DNA from: Streptomyces sp. T12
Lineage (GTDB): Bacteria; Actinomycetota; Actinomycetes; Streptomycetales; Streptomycetaceae
Length of the DNA stretch: 64,000 bases
Direction of reading: 5' to 3'
Assembly (NCBI RefSeq): GCF_028736035.1
Contig: NZ_CP117866.1
Location: 10,519,001-10,583,000 of the forward strand
A program made the position numbers and the translations under genes. The notes beneath the pieces are model-generated. The model saw only the letters and a list, made by a program, of their open reading frames with translations. It was not told the origin of the DNA and did no database searches. Shown here piece by piece: positions 16,379 through 24,773 of the stretch; the stretch's first letter is position 1; the number at the start of each line of letters is the position of its first letter.

Positions 16379-17230
16379 TTGAGGGTCGTCCTGCTCGGCA
16401 CCGCCGCCGGAGGCGGTTTCCCACGCTGGAACTGCGCCTGCGCGCGGTGCGCCGCCGCCCGTGACGGCAAGCTGCCCGCCCGCACCCCGGAATGCGCCGC
16501 CGTCACGGGCAACTCCCGCGACTGGTGGCTGCTCAACACCTCGCCGGACATCCGCGCCCGGCTCACCGCCACCTCCGCCCTGTGGCCGGGCCCCGGGGCC
16601 ACTCCGGTACGGGGCGTGCTGCTGACGGACGCCGAGGCCGATCACGTGTCGGGCCTGGCCGTGCTCCGCGAAGCCGCGCGGCTCAAGACCTACGCCGCCC
16701 CGCCGGTGCTCGACGCGCTGGCACCGGCGCGGGCGGCCCTCGACCGCCACGCCCCGTGGGAGTGGGCGGACAGCCTGACGGAGGGCGGGTTCGTGCTGTC
16801 CGGCGGCCTGGTGGTCACGGCGCGTCCCGTCGCGGGTGAGGCGCCGGTTCACGTGCCGGGCCGGGCGAAGGACGACCGCTGGGTGACGGCGTACCGCATC
16901 GAGGATCTGGCCACCGGAGGCGTCTTCGTCTACGCGCCGCGTGTGCGTGCGTGGACCCCGATGCTGGAGGACCTCGTCGCGGAGGCGGACTGCGTCGTAC
17001 TGGACGGCACGCACTTCGCGGCGGACGAGGCGGCGCAGGCCGGCCGCCATGTGCCCGTCTCGGGACCCGAAGGCAGCCTCACTGCCCTGACCCGCCACCC
17101 ACAGGCCCGGCGGATCTACACCCACCTGGCCGACACGAATCCCCTGCTCGACCCCGCCTCGGCGGCCCGCACGCAGGTGATCGAGACGGGCGCCGAAGTC
17201 CTCCCGGACGGGGCCGAGTTCGTGCTCTAG
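16379..17230 (+). CDS. pqqB: PqqB-like metallo-beta-lactamase-fold protein
   Basis: A 283-residue protein that begins with VLLGTAAGGGFPRWNCACARC, the PqqB signature including the CxCxxC zinc site. The later LLTDAEADHVSGL matches the degenerate HxHxDH region of PqqB, followed by LREAARLKTYA and YTHLADTNPLL. PqqB belongs to the metallo-beta-lactamase fold and hydroxylates the Tyr of the PqqA precursor peptide during PQQ synthesis. No pqqA, pqqC, pqqD or pqqE occurs in the window, so this is an orphan copy here. The likely start is TTG at 16379 behind GGGGGA; the codon choice is uncertain. A different oxidative function is possible. Confidence 0.75.
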   Translation: MRVVLLGTAAGGGFPRWNCACARCAAARDGKLPARTPECAAVTGNSRDWWLLNTSPDIRARLTATSALWPGPGATPVRGVLLTDAEADHVSGLAVLREAARLKTYAAPPVLDALAPARAALDRHAPWEWADSLTEGGFVLSGGLVVTARPVAGEAPVHVPGRAKDDRWVTAYRIEDLATGGVFVYAPRVRAWTPMLEDLVAEADCVVLDGTHFAADEAAQAGRHVPVSGPEGSLTALTRHPQARRIYTHLADTNPLLDPASAARTQVIETGAEVLPDGAEFVL

Positions 17231-17288
17231 GTGCCCTGTCTGCGAGTCCGGCGTCCGAGTCCGCCGTCCGGCGTCCCGCCGTCCGGCC

Positions 17289-17678
17289 TCAGTCGCCCAG
17301 CATCCGGGCCAGTACGTCGCGCTGCAGCGGCAGGACCTCGGCGTGCAGGTCGCGGCCCTTGCCGGTCAGCGCGACGAACACGCCGCGCCGGTCCTCCGCG
17401 CAGACGGAACGCTCCACCAGGCCGTCCTTCTCCAGCCGCCCGATGAGCCGGGACAGCGCGCTCTGGCTGAGATGGACCCGTCCGACGAGGTTCTGCACCC
17501 GGCACTGCTCGCCCTCCTCGGGCGCTGCGGACGCGAGCATGTCGAGCACCTCGAAGTCGCTCGCGCCCAGGCCGTGCGGGTGCAGCACGCGGTCGATCTC
17601 GCACATGGTGCGCGCGTGCACCGACAGGATGTCCCGCCACCGTTCCTCTAGCCCTGCGTCGGCCGTCTTCACTGCCAT
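17289..17678 (-). CDS. MarR-family transcriptional regulator
   Basis: A 129-residue winged-helix protein with the MarR pattern: LGASDFEVLDMLASA, then VHLSQSALSRLIGRLEKDGLVER and the wing CAEDRRGVFVALTGKG. Members act as dimeric repressors often released by small phenolic or lipophilic ligands. The palindrome just upstream at 17716-17730 is probably its own operator. The neighbours (PqqB-like gene convergent, VOC protein upstream on the same strand) are candidate targets, but nothing proves it. Confidence 0.85.
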   Translation of the reverse strand: MAVKTADAGLEERWRDILSVHARTMCEIDRVLHPHGLGASDFEVLDMLASAAPEEGEQCRVQNLVGRVHLSQSALSRLIGRLEKDGLVERSVCAEDRRGVFVALTGKGRDLHAEVLPLQRDVLARMLGD

Positions 17679-17715
17679 ACCGGCACGGTAGCACCGATCC
17701 GGCCATTTGTTGACT

Positions 17716-17730
17716 GTGCAATTAGTGCAC
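17716..17730. promoter_or_regulatory. MarR-type operator palindrome
   Basis: GTGCA (17716-17720) and TGCAC (17726-17730) form an inverted repeat centred on ATTAG, inside a TTG...CAA frame, 38 bases upstream of the MarR gene start. AT-rich centre in a GC-rich region and position favour autoregulation. Confidence 0.5.
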
Positions 17731-17761
17731 GCGCAAGCGAAGTGCGGCCGACGTCGGGCGC

Positions 17762-18112
17762 TCAGCCGGTCGGGTCCTGGAGGATGCCGACGAGATTGCC
17801 GTCGGCGTCCTTCACGGAGGCGATTAGCCTGCCGCCACCGACGTCATGGACGTCCTGGAGCGTCTCGGCGCCCGCTTCCAGCAGGGCCGCCAGGGTCGTC
17901 CTGATGTCGTCGACGTGCCAGTAGGGGACCGGACCGGTCATGCCCTTCGCGTGCCCGTTGGGGTCCAGGCCGACGTCCTGTCCGGCGTCCTTGAAGCCGA
18001 CGTAGTACGGCTCGTTCGCGTACGGTTCCGTGCCCAGCAGGGCCCTGAACAGGGACTTCGTCCCGTCGAGGTCCTTGACGGGGTAGATGATCGTGTTGAC
18101 TCCGGCGGTCAT
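17762..18112 (-). CDS. VOC (glyoxalase/bleomycin-resistance fold) protein
   Basis: A 116-residue single VOC domain protein: NTIIYPVKDLDGTKSLFRALLG at the start, GFKDAGQDVGLDPN in the middle and SVKDADGNLVGILQDP at the end, which is the usual spacing of the paired beta-alpha-beta-beta-beta units. It may bind a metal or small ligand; no specific activity can be assigned. The ATG at 18112 follows AGGAG by seven bases. It is upstream of the MarR gene on the same strand with an operator-like palindrome between them. Confidence 0.8.
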   Translation of the reverse strand: MTAGVNTIIYPVKDLDGTKSLFRALLGTEPYANEPYYVGFKDAGQDVGLDPNGHAKGMTGPVPYWHVDDIRTTLAALLEAGAETLQDVHDVGGGRLIASVKDADGNLVGILQDPTG

Positions 18113-18216
18113 GGCCTACTCCTGACGTGAAGTGTGCGCCGACGGTTTTCGTCGGTGGTTTCACGCTAGGGCGGGCAGCGGTGGGCGGCTTCTCGATTCC
18201 TGACCGGTCGCACACC

Positions 18217-18257
18217 GAGGGCGCGCCCACGGCTGGATCGCCGTGTGGCGCGCCCTC
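18217..18257 (-). terminator. Hairpin terminator downstream of the LacI gene
   Basis: GAGGGCGCGCCCACGGC (18217-18233) pairs with GCCGTGTGGCGCGCCCTC (18240-18257), a 16-17-bp stem with one small bulge and a six-base loop, located 18 bases after the LacI stop. Confidence 0.75.
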
Positions 18258-18274
18258 GACGCCCGCTCACGCCC

Positions 18275-19306
18275 TTACGTCGACTCCCGCTTCACCAGCT
18301 CCGTCGGCAGGATCACCGCCGCCGGGTCCTCGCCGCCGATCTGCGCGAGCAGCAACCGCACCATCTCGGCGCTGATGCGGTCGTAGGGCTGGCGCACCGT
18401 CGTGAGGGCGGGGGTGGCCTCCGTCGCCGCGGTGGAGTCGTCGAAGCCGCCCACGGCCACGTCCTCGGGCACCCGGCGGCCTGCCCGGTGGAGTGCCGTC
18501 AGGGCGCCCTGTGCCATCAGGTCGGAGGCCACGAACAAGGCGTCCATGTCCGGGGCCTGCGCCAGCAGCCGCTCGGTGCCCGCCTCGCCGCTGGCCCGGC
18601 TGTAGTCACCGGAGACGATGAGCCGCTCGTCGATCTCGACGCCGGCTTCCGTGAGCACCTCCTTGTAGCCGGCGAGGCGATCGACACCGCCCGGGGTGTC
18701 CAGCGGGCCGCTCACCACGCCGATCCGGCGCCGGCCCAGAGACAGCAGGTGGCGCACCATGTCACGGGCGCCGTCCCGGTCGTCCGCCGCCACGTAGCTC
18801 ACCTTGGAGCCGAGCCCCATGGGCTTGCCGCACTGGACGAGGGGCACCCCCGCCTCGCGCAGTTCGTCGGCCACCGGGTCCCCGGAGTGGCTGGACACCA
18901 GCAGCACCCCGTCGACGTGACCCGCCGTGATGTACCGCGTTATGCGCCGCCGTTCGTCCCGCGTGCCCGCCAGCATCAGCAGCAGCGGGATGTCGTGCGC
19001 CGCGAGCGCCTGCGTGCAGCCGCTGAGCAGGACGTTGAAGTTGGGGTCCTCGAAGAACCGCTCCTGCGGCTCGGTCAGCAGGAAGCCGATCGAGTCCGAA
19101 CGCCCCGTGATCAGCGAGCGGGCATGCCGGTTGACGACATAACCCGTCTTGCGGATCGCCGCGTTGACCGCCTCCTGGGCGGCCGGGCTGACGTAGTGCC
19201 CGCCGTTGAGCACCCGCGACACCGTGCCCCGTGAGACTCCGGCCTCGCGCGCCACGTCGTGGATCGTCGGCGGTCTGCGTCGGCCCCCCGTGTTGCTCAT
19301 GGTCAT
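18275..19306 (-). CDS. LacI-family repressor of the galactan operon
   Basis: A 343-residue LacI/GalR protein with an N-terminal HTH (TIHDVAREAGVSRGTVSRVLNGGHYVS) and hinge region, followed by a periplasmic-binding-like effector domain (IGFLLTEPQERFFEDPNFN...GVDRLAGYKEVLTEAG...DSTAATEATPALTTVRQPY). Its ATG overlaps the stop of the permease gene, so the regulator is the last cistron of the transport operon. LacI-type operator sequences lie in the divergent promoter region at 22511-22524 and 22600-22613. The effector is probably a galactose-containing oligosaccharide, by analogy with LacI regulators of GH42/GH53 loci. Confidence 0.87.
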   Translation of the reverse strand: MTMSNTGGRRRPPTIHDVAREAGVSRGTVSRVLNGGHYVSPAAQEAVNAAIRKTGYVVNRHARSLITGRSDSIGFLLTEPQERFFEDPNFNVLLSGCTQALAAHDIPLLLMLAGTRDERRRITRYITAGHVDGVLLVSSHSGDPVADELREAGVPLVQCGKPMGLGSKVSYVAADDRDGARDMVRHLLSLGRRRIGVVSGPLDTPGGVDRLAGYKEVLTEAGVEIDERLIVSGDYSRASGEAGTERLLAQAPDMDALFVASDLMAQGALTALHRAGRRVPEDVAVGGFDDSTAATEATPALTTVRQPYDRISAEMVRLLLAQIGGEDPAAVILPTELVKREST

Positions 19307-20211
19307 GACTTTACGGCTCCGGAGAGCAGATCGAGGCTCCAGAACCGCTGGATGACCAGGAAGAGCACCACCAGCGGAATGACCGCGAGGAAGGCACCGG
19401 TGATCACCAGCGTGTACAGCGCGGGCGTGTTGGCGCCCTGTTCGAGCAGCGTGAACAGGCCCAGCGTGATCGGGAACTTCTCGTCGTCGCTGAGCATGAT
19501 GTACGGCAGCAGGAAGTTGTTCCAGATCGCCACGAACTGGAAGAGGAACACCGTCACCATGCCGGGCACCATCATCGGCAGCGCGACCCGGGTGAAGATC
19601 CGCCACTCGCTCGCGCCGTCCATCCGGCCGGCCTCGACCACATCGCCGGGCACAGCCGCGGCGGCGTAGATCCGCGCGAGGTAGACGCCGTACGGCGAGA
19701 GGATCTGCGGGAGCAGCACCCCCAGGTAGGAGTCCGTCAGGTCGGCCTTCGCCAGCAGCAGGTACTGCGGGATGGCGAGGATGACCGGCGGCATCAGCAC
19801 ACCCGCCAGCAGCACGTTGAAGATCGTCTCGCGGCCGCGGAAGCGGTAGATCGCCAGCGCGTAGCCGCTGAACGCCGACACACATGTCGACAGCAGGGCG
19901 CCGAGACCGGCGTACAGCGCGGAGTTGCCCATCCACTGCCAGTACACGCCGTCGCGGTAGGCGCTCAGGTCCGAGAAGTTGTCGGCGAAGCCCGTGCCCG
20001 GCAGGAAGGTGAACGTGGAGAACAGCTCACTGCCGGACTTGGTCGCCGCGATCACCACCCACGCCACGGGCAGCATGCAGTAGAGCGCGCCGAGGAGCAG
20101 CGTGAGCGTGGGAATCAGCGCGATCCGGCGGCGCAGCGGCGGGCGGTTCTGGACGGTGCCGGGCGTGGTGCCGGCGGCCGATTCGGCTTTGCCGACGGCA
20201 AGGGAACTCAT
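19303..20211 (-). CDS. Carbohydrate ABC permease, MalG type
   Basis: A 302-residue inner-membrane protein with six predicted helices and the EAA loop as VVEAGRMDGASEWRIFTRVALPMMVPG. The long N-terminal cytoplasmic section and C-terminal FWSLDLLSGAVKS are usual for MalG-like subunits of CUT1 sugar importers. It overlaps the MalF-type gene upstream by four bases. No ATPase gene is in the locus; Streptomyces CUT1 systems commonly share the ATPase MsiK encoded elsewhere, which is the likely partner. Confidence 0.87.
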   Translation of the reverse strand: MSSLAVGKAESAAGTTPGTVQNRPPLRRRIALIPTLTLLLGALYCMLPVAWVVIAATKSGSELFSTFTFLPGTGFADNFSDLSAYRDGVYWQWMGNSALYAGLGALLSTCVSAFSGYALAIYRFRGRETIFNVLLAGVLMPPVILAIPQYLLLAKADLTDSYLGVLLPQILSPYGVYLARIYAAAAVPGDVVEAGRMDGASEWRIFTRVALPMMVPGMVTVFLFQFVAIWNNFLLPYIMLSDDEKFPITLGLFTLLEQGANTPALYTLVITGAFLAVIPLVVLFLVIQRFWSLDLLSGAVKS

Positions 20212-21131
20212 CGCGCTGCCTCCTGCTTGTTACGACGGTTCGCGGCCCGCAGGAACCCGAAGGACAGCAGCAGCGTGGCCAGGGCGATGATCGTGGCCTG
20301 GGCGGCCGCCGCGTAGATGTCGCCCTTGCCGAAGGCGTCCTGGTACACCTTCATCAGCGGACTCCAGGTCGTGGACACGGAGTTGGTGAGCGGCTTGAGG
20401 GTGGTCGGCTCGCTGAACACCTGGAGCGTGGCGATGATCGAGAAGAAGAAGGTCAGCACCAGCGACGGCGCCACCATCGGGATCTTGATCTTCAGCGCGA
20501 TCTGCAGCGGCGTGGCGCCGTCCAGCTTGGCCGCCTCGTACACCTCGGCCGGGATCGCCTGCAGCGAGGTGTAGATGACGATCATGTTGAAGCCGGTGCC
20601 GCCCCAGACCGCGATGTTCGACAGGGCGAGGTACAGCGGCCCGCCGTCCAGCAGGTCGGGCTGCGGCAGGCCCAGCTTTTCGAGCACGTAGTAGAACGGG
20701 CTGACGTCCGGCAGGTACAGAAAGCCCCACAGCAGCGCGGCCACGACGCCGGGGATGGCGTACGGCAGGAAGATCGCGAGCCGGGTGAAGGGCGCGAGCC
20801 GCACCTTGTCGGAGTCGAGCATCAGCGCGAACAGCAGGGCGAGGCCCAGCATCACCGGCACCACGATGCAGCCGTAGCCGAGCACGCGCAGCGCGCCGTC
20901 GACCAGCTCGTTGTCGGTGAGGGCGTCGGTGTAGTTCTCCAGACCGGCCCAGACCTCCTTGCGGGCGCCGGCGCCCAGGCCGAGCCCGGAGACCTTCACC
21001 TTGTGGAAGCTGAGCCAGATCGCGTACCCGATGGGCAGGGCGAAGAACAGCGCGAAGAGGATCGTTGCGGGGAGGAGGAAGGCGTACGGGGCCCCCTTGA
21101 CCCCGTACGCCCTCCGGCTTGTGCTGGTCAC
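20208..21131 (-). CDS. Carbohydrate ABC permease, MalF type
   Basis: A 307-residue membrane protein with helices from residue ~18 onward (YAFLLPATILFALFFALPIGYAIWLSF) and the EAA loop VYEAAKLDGATPLQIALKIKIPMVAPS. It forms the heterodimeric channel with the MalG-type subunit. The start is GTG at 21131, overlapping the stop of the binding-protein gene. The gene order binding protein, MalF, MalG, LacI is characteristic of actinobacterial oligosaccharide operons. Confidence 0.87.
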   Translation of the reverse strand: MTSTSRRAYGVKGAPYAFLLPATILFALFFALPIGYAIWLSFHKVKVSGLGLGAGARKEVWAGLENYTDALTDNELVDGALRVLGYGCIVVPVMLGLALLFALMLDSDKVRLAPFTRLAIFLPYAIPGVVAALLWGFLYLPDVSPFYYVLEKLGLPQPDLLDGGPLYLALSNIAVWGGTGFNMIVIYTSLQAIPAEVYEAAKLDGATPLQIALKIKIPMVAPSLVLTFFFSIIATLQVFSEPTTLKPLTNSVSTTWSPLMKVYQDAFGKGDIYAAAAQATIIALATLLLSFGFLRAANRRNKQEAAR

Positions 21132-22456
21132 TCGGAGACCTCGAAGCCCTGCTTCTCGAGGTCGGCGACCGTGTCGTCCTGCATGGTCTTCAGGGCGGCG
21201 GCGAAGTCCGACTTGTCCTTGGCGGCCTTGCCGAAGGCGTCCTTGAAGGTCGTGTAGGCGACGTTCACGTTCGGGCCCCAGGCCGACGGAGCCGTCGTCT
21301 CGGCGATCTCCGCGGCCTTCGTGTAGAAGTCGGGCTGGTTGGAGAAGTAGTCCGGCGGGGTGGTGAAGGCGCCGCTGAGCTGGGCCGACGTGGAGGCCGG
21401 GTAGATGCCGCTCTCCTTGGCCAGTGCGTTGAGGGCGTCGCCGTCGGTGTTCAGCCAGGCGGCGAACTTGGCGGCTGCCGCCTTGTTCTTGGAGTCGGTG
21501 GTGACGGCGGTGGAGGAGCCGCCCCAGCTGCCCGTGACGTTCTCGGAGTCCGACCACTGGGGGAGCGGGGCCATGGCCCACTTGCCCTTGGTGTCGGGCG
21601 CGGCCGTGGTCAGGGTGCCCGGCGCCCACACGGCGCTGACCCAGGCGATCTGCTTGCCGGTGTTGAGCGCCTTGTTCCAGGCCGGGGTGTACATCGGCTG
21701 GTTGTCGACGGCCCCCTCCTTGACGAGGTCGCCCCAGAACCCCGCGACCTTCTGGGAGGCCGCGTCGTCGATGCCGACCTTCCACTTGTCGCCGGAGGTC
21801 GTCCACCACTTGGCGCCGGCCTGCTGGGCCAGGCCCGCGAAGAGGCCGGAGTCGTTGGCGGAGAAGGTGGTCAGGTCCTTGTCCGGGGCCTTCTTCTTCA
21901 GTGCGCGGGCGGTCTCGGCGAACTCTTCCCAGGTGGCCGGGACCTTCAGCCCGTACTGCTTGAAGAGGTCCTCGCGGTAGTAGAACATCATCGGCCCGAT
22001 GTCCTGCGGGACCGCGTAGACCGCGTCCGTGCCCAGCGTCGTCTGCTGCCAGACGCCCTCGGCGAACTTGTCCTTCGCGTCGCCGACCTCGCTCGCTATG
22101 TCCGCGACCGCGTCATTGCTGACCAGCGTCGGCAGCGCCTGGTACTCGGCCTGGACCAGGTCCGGGGCCTTGCCCGCCTTGTGCGCGGTGAGGATCTTGG
22201 TGACCAGCGTGTCGCCGGACGCCTGCTTCTTCACCGTGACCGTGATCTGGTCCTTCTTGCCCTGGCCCTTGTTCCACAGGTCGACGACCTTGTCCATGCC
22301 GGGCGTCCAGGTCCAGTACGTCAGCGAGACCGGCCCCGACGGGTCCTCGCTCGCGTCTTCGGATCCGCAAGCGGCGAGGGCGGTGGCGCCGAGGGCGGCG
22401 GCGACGCAGGTGGCCGCACTTCTGAAAACGAGTCGCCGACGCTTCGTGATGGGCAT
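21128..22456 (-). CDS. Extracellular sugar-binding lipoprotein
   Basis: A 442-residue binding protein with a lipoprotein signal (VAAALGATALAACGS, lipobox Cys near residue 30) and the fold of CUT1 solute-binding proteins (SLTYWTWTPGMDKVVDLWNKG, then DAVYAVPQDIGPMMFYYREDLF and GIYPASTSAQLSG). It would capture oligosaccharides released outside the cell by the GH53 galactanase. First cistron of the minus-strand operon, transcribed from the well-defined promoter at 22524-22552. Confidence 0.87.
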   Translation of the reverse strand: MPITKRRRLVFRSAATCVAAALGATALAACGSEDASEDPSGPVSLTYWTWTPGMDKVVDLWNKGQGKKDQITVTVKKQASGDTLVTKILTAHKAGKAPDLVQAEYQALPTLVSNDAVADIASEVGDAKDKFAEGVWQQTTLGTDAVYAVPQDIGPMMFYYREDLFKQYGLKVPATWEEFAETARALKKKAPDKDLTTFSANDSGLFAGLAQQAGAKWWTTSGDKWKVGIDDAASQKVAGFWGDLVKEGAVDNQPMYTPAWNKALNTGKQIAWVSAVWAPGTLTTAAPDTKGKWAMAPLPQWSDSENVTGSWGGSSTAVTTDSKNKAAAAKFAAWLNTDGDALNALAKESGIYPASTSAQLSGAFTTPPDYFSNQPDFYTKAAEIAETTAPSAWGPNVNVAYTTFKDAFGKAAKDKSDFAAALKTMQDDTVADLEKQGFEVSE

Positions 22457-22510
22457 GGATCTCTCCCCTGACCTGGGGCCTCCGCCTGCTGCGAGGGCCC
22501 GCCATGCTTC

Positions 22511-22552
22511 TGTGAGCGTTCACAGTAGAGAAACATCCCGGACACTTGTCAA
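22511..22552 (-). promoter_or_regulatory. Promoter with LacI-type operator for the transport operon
   Basis: On the minus strand, -35 TTGACA (22552-22547) and -10 TCTACT (22529-22524) are separated by exactly 17 bases. TGTGAGCGTTCACA (22511-22524) begins at the -10 and covers the predicted start point; its arms TGTGA/TCACA match the LacI/GalR operator form. Binding there would block transcription. This is one of the few clear sigma-70-type promoters in the window. Confidence 0.75.
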
Positions 22553-22599
22553 TGGTTGTTGCTGTGCGGTTATGTTGGGCTCGCACCGCCGATCCAGTG

Positions 22600-22613
22600 T
22601 GTGCACGTTCCCA
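22600..22613 (+). promoter_or_regulatory. Second LacI-type operator, upstream of the GH42 gene
   Basis: TGTGCACGTTCCCA differs at two positions from the ideal TGTGAACGTTCACA. It lies 27 bases before the GH42 start codon and downstream of a possible plus-strand promoter (TTGTCA at 22546-22551, TATGTT at 22571-22576). This would let the same LacI protein control both divergent transcripts. Confidence 0.55.
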
Positions 22614-22640
22614 AATGATCGACCAAAACGGGAGAGATCC

Positions 22641-24662
22641 ATGCCGGAGACCAACCCCAGGGGCCTCACCGGGCTCGCCTTCGGTGGGGACTACAACCCC
22701 GAGCAGTGGCCGGAAAGCGTCTGGCAGGAGGACGTCCGGCTGATGCGGGAGGCCGGCGTCACGATGGTGAGTGTCGGGATCTTTTCCTGGGCCCTGCTGG
22801 AGCCCTCACCCGGGGCGTACGACTTCGGCTGGCTGGACCGCCTGTTCGACCTGCTGCACGAGAACGGCATACGCGTCGACCTGGGCACTCCCACCGTCTG
22901 CCCGCCGGTGTGGTTCTACCGCGCCCACCCCGAGGCCCTGCCGGTCACGGCGGAGGGTGTGCGCTATGAGTTCGGCTCGCGCGCCGCCATCTGTCACAGC
23001 AACGCGGACTACCGTGCGGCGGCCGCGAGCATCACCACCAAGCTCGCCGAGCGCTACGGCGACCACCCGGCGCTCGCGATGGGGCACGTGCACAACGAGT
23101 ACGGCGTCCCCGTCTCCGCCTGCTACTGCGACTCCTGCGCCGCGCACTTCCGCCGCTGGCTGGCGACGACGTACGAGACGGTCGACGCGGTCAACGAGGC
23201 CTGGGGCACGGCCTTCTGGGGCCAGCGCTACACCGACTTCGAGCAGATCAACCCGCCGCGGGCGACGCCGACGGCCGTCAACCCGGCCCAGGCGCTGGAC
23301 TACAAGCGGTTCGCCGATGCCACCATGCGCGAGAACTTCCGTATGGAGCGGGACATCCTGCACCGCCTCTCGCCGGGCCTCCCGGTCACGACCAACTTCA
23401 TGACAGCCCTCAGCCAGTGCGACTCCGTCGACTACTGGGCCTGGGGCCGTGAGGTCGACATCGTCACCAACGACCACTACCTGATCACCGACGGCCGCCG
23501 CACCCACGTCAACCTAGCGATGGCCGCCGACCTCACGCGCTCGGTGGCCGGGGGAGCGCCCTGGATCCTCCTTGAGCACTCCACCTCGGGCGTCAACTGG
23601 CAGGCCCGCAACCCCGCCAAGGCCCCCGGCCAGATGGCCCGCAACTCCCTCACCCATGTGGCGCGCGGCTCCGAGGGCGCCATGTTCTTCCAGTGGCGGC
23701 AGTCCCGGCGCGGCGCCGAGAAGTTCCACTCGGCGATGCTGCCGCACGGCGGCACGGACACGCGCGTGTGGCGCGAGGTCGTCGAACTCGGCGCCGCCCT
23801 CGACTCGTTGAGCACGGTCCGCGGCACTCGCACGCAGGCCGACGTGGCCATGCTGTGGGACTGGCACTCCTGGTGGGCGCAGAACCTCGACTGGCGCCCC
23901 AGCGAGGACCACGACCCGCGCGAGCGCGCCGACGCCTTCTACGAGGTGCTCTACGACCGCCACCTCACGGTCGACTTCGCCCACCCGGAAGCCGACTTGT
24001 CGGCCTATCCCCTTGTCGTCGTGCCCGCGCTGTACCTGATGACGGAGACGGCCGGCCGCAATCTGCGCCGGTACGTCGAGAACGGCGGCACCCTCGTCGT
24101 GTCGTACTTCTCCGGCATCGTCGACGAGCACGACGCCGTGCACGAGGGCGCCTACCCCGGCCCGCTGCGGGACGTCCTCGGCCTGACGATCGAGGAGTTC
24201 TCGCCGCTGCTGCGGGAACAGCTCGTGCGCATCACCGGCCCGGACGGCTCCGAGCTCAGCGGCGACGTGTGGACCGAGTTCGTCGTCCCGCGCGGCGCCG
24301 AGACGGTCTGGACGTACGCCGACGGCCTGACCGCGGGCCACCCCGCCGTCACCCGGCACCGCCTCGGTGAGGGCACCGCCTGGTACGTCTCCACCCGCCT
24401 GGGCGCCGAGGGCCTCGACGCACTGCTGGGCTGGGCGATCGAGGACGCGCAGGTCGCCCCGCGTGTCGACCTGCCCCGGGACGTCGAGGTCGTGCGCCGC
24501 GCCGGCGAGTCGGGCAGCTACCTGTTCGCCGTCAACCACACCGCGTCGGACGCCAAGGTGCCGCTGGAGACGCCTGGCACCGAGCTGCTGACCGGCGAAC
24601 GGGCCGCGGGCCGCCTCGAGGTCCCCGCGGGAGCCGTCCGGGTCGTACGACTCGACGGCTGA
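22641..24662 (+). CDS. GH42 beta-galactosidase
   Basis: A 673-residue cytoplasmic enzyme of glycoside hydrolase family 42. The acid/base pair Asn152-Glu153 (HNEYG) and nucleophile Glu312 (ILLEHSTSG) are in place. Cys118, Cys161, Cys163 and Cys166 reproduce the zinc cluster seen in several GH42 enzymes. The N-terminal TIM barrel is followed by a trimerisation domain and a small C-terminal beta domain ending GAVRVVRLDG. No signal peptide. ATG at 22641 follows GGGAGAG. It probably removes galactose from imported galacto-oligosaccharides. Confidence 0.9.
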   Translation: MPETNPRGLTGLAFGGDYNPEQWPESVWQEDVRLMREAGVTMVSVGIFSWALLEPSPGAYDFGWLDRLFDLLHENGIRVDLGTPTVCPPVWFYRAHPEALPVTAEGVRYEFGSRAAICHSNADYRAAAASITTKLAERYGDHPALAMGHVHNEYGVPVSACYCDSCAAHFRRWLATTYETVDAVNEAWGTAFWGQRYTDFEQINPPRATPTAVNPAQALDYKRFADATMRENFRMERDILHRLSPGLPVTTNFMTALSQCDSVDYWAWGREVDIVTNDHYLITDGRRTHVNLAMAADLTRSVAGGAPWILLEHSTSGVNWQARNPAKAPGQMARNSLTHVARGSEGAMFFQWRQSRRGAEKFHSAMLPHGGTDTRVWREVVELGAALDSLSTVRGTRTQADVAMLWDWHSWWAQNLDWRPSEDHDPRERADAFYEVLYDRHLTVDFAHPEADLSAYPLVVVPALYLMTETAGRNLRRYVENGGTLVVSYFSGIVDEHDAVHEGAYPGPLRDVLGLTIEEFSPLLREQLVRITGPDGSELSGDVWTEFVVPRGAETVWTYADGLTAGHPAVTRHRLGEGTAWYVSTRLGAEGLDALLGWAIEDAQVAPRVDLPRDVEVVRRAGESGSYLFAVNHTASDAKVPLETPGTELLTGERAAGRLEVPAGAVRVVRLDG

Positions 24663-24670
24663 GCCGAACT

Positions 24671-24710
24671 CCCCTCCGCCCGCGCGTGCCACGAGCCGCG
24701 GGCGGAGGGG
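24671..24710 (+). terminator. Hairpin terminator after the GH42 gene
   Basis: CCCCTCCGCCCGCG (24671-24684) and CGCGGGCGGAGGGG (24697-24710) form a perfect 14-bp stem with a 12-base loop, eight bases after the stop codon. It separates GH42 from the secreted GH53 gene, although read-through is possible. Confidence 0.8.
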
Positions 24711-24773
24711 CTCCTCACCGCCCAGGTGAGGGACCCCCAATCCCCATTTACGTCGAAGGGACGACGGACGACG

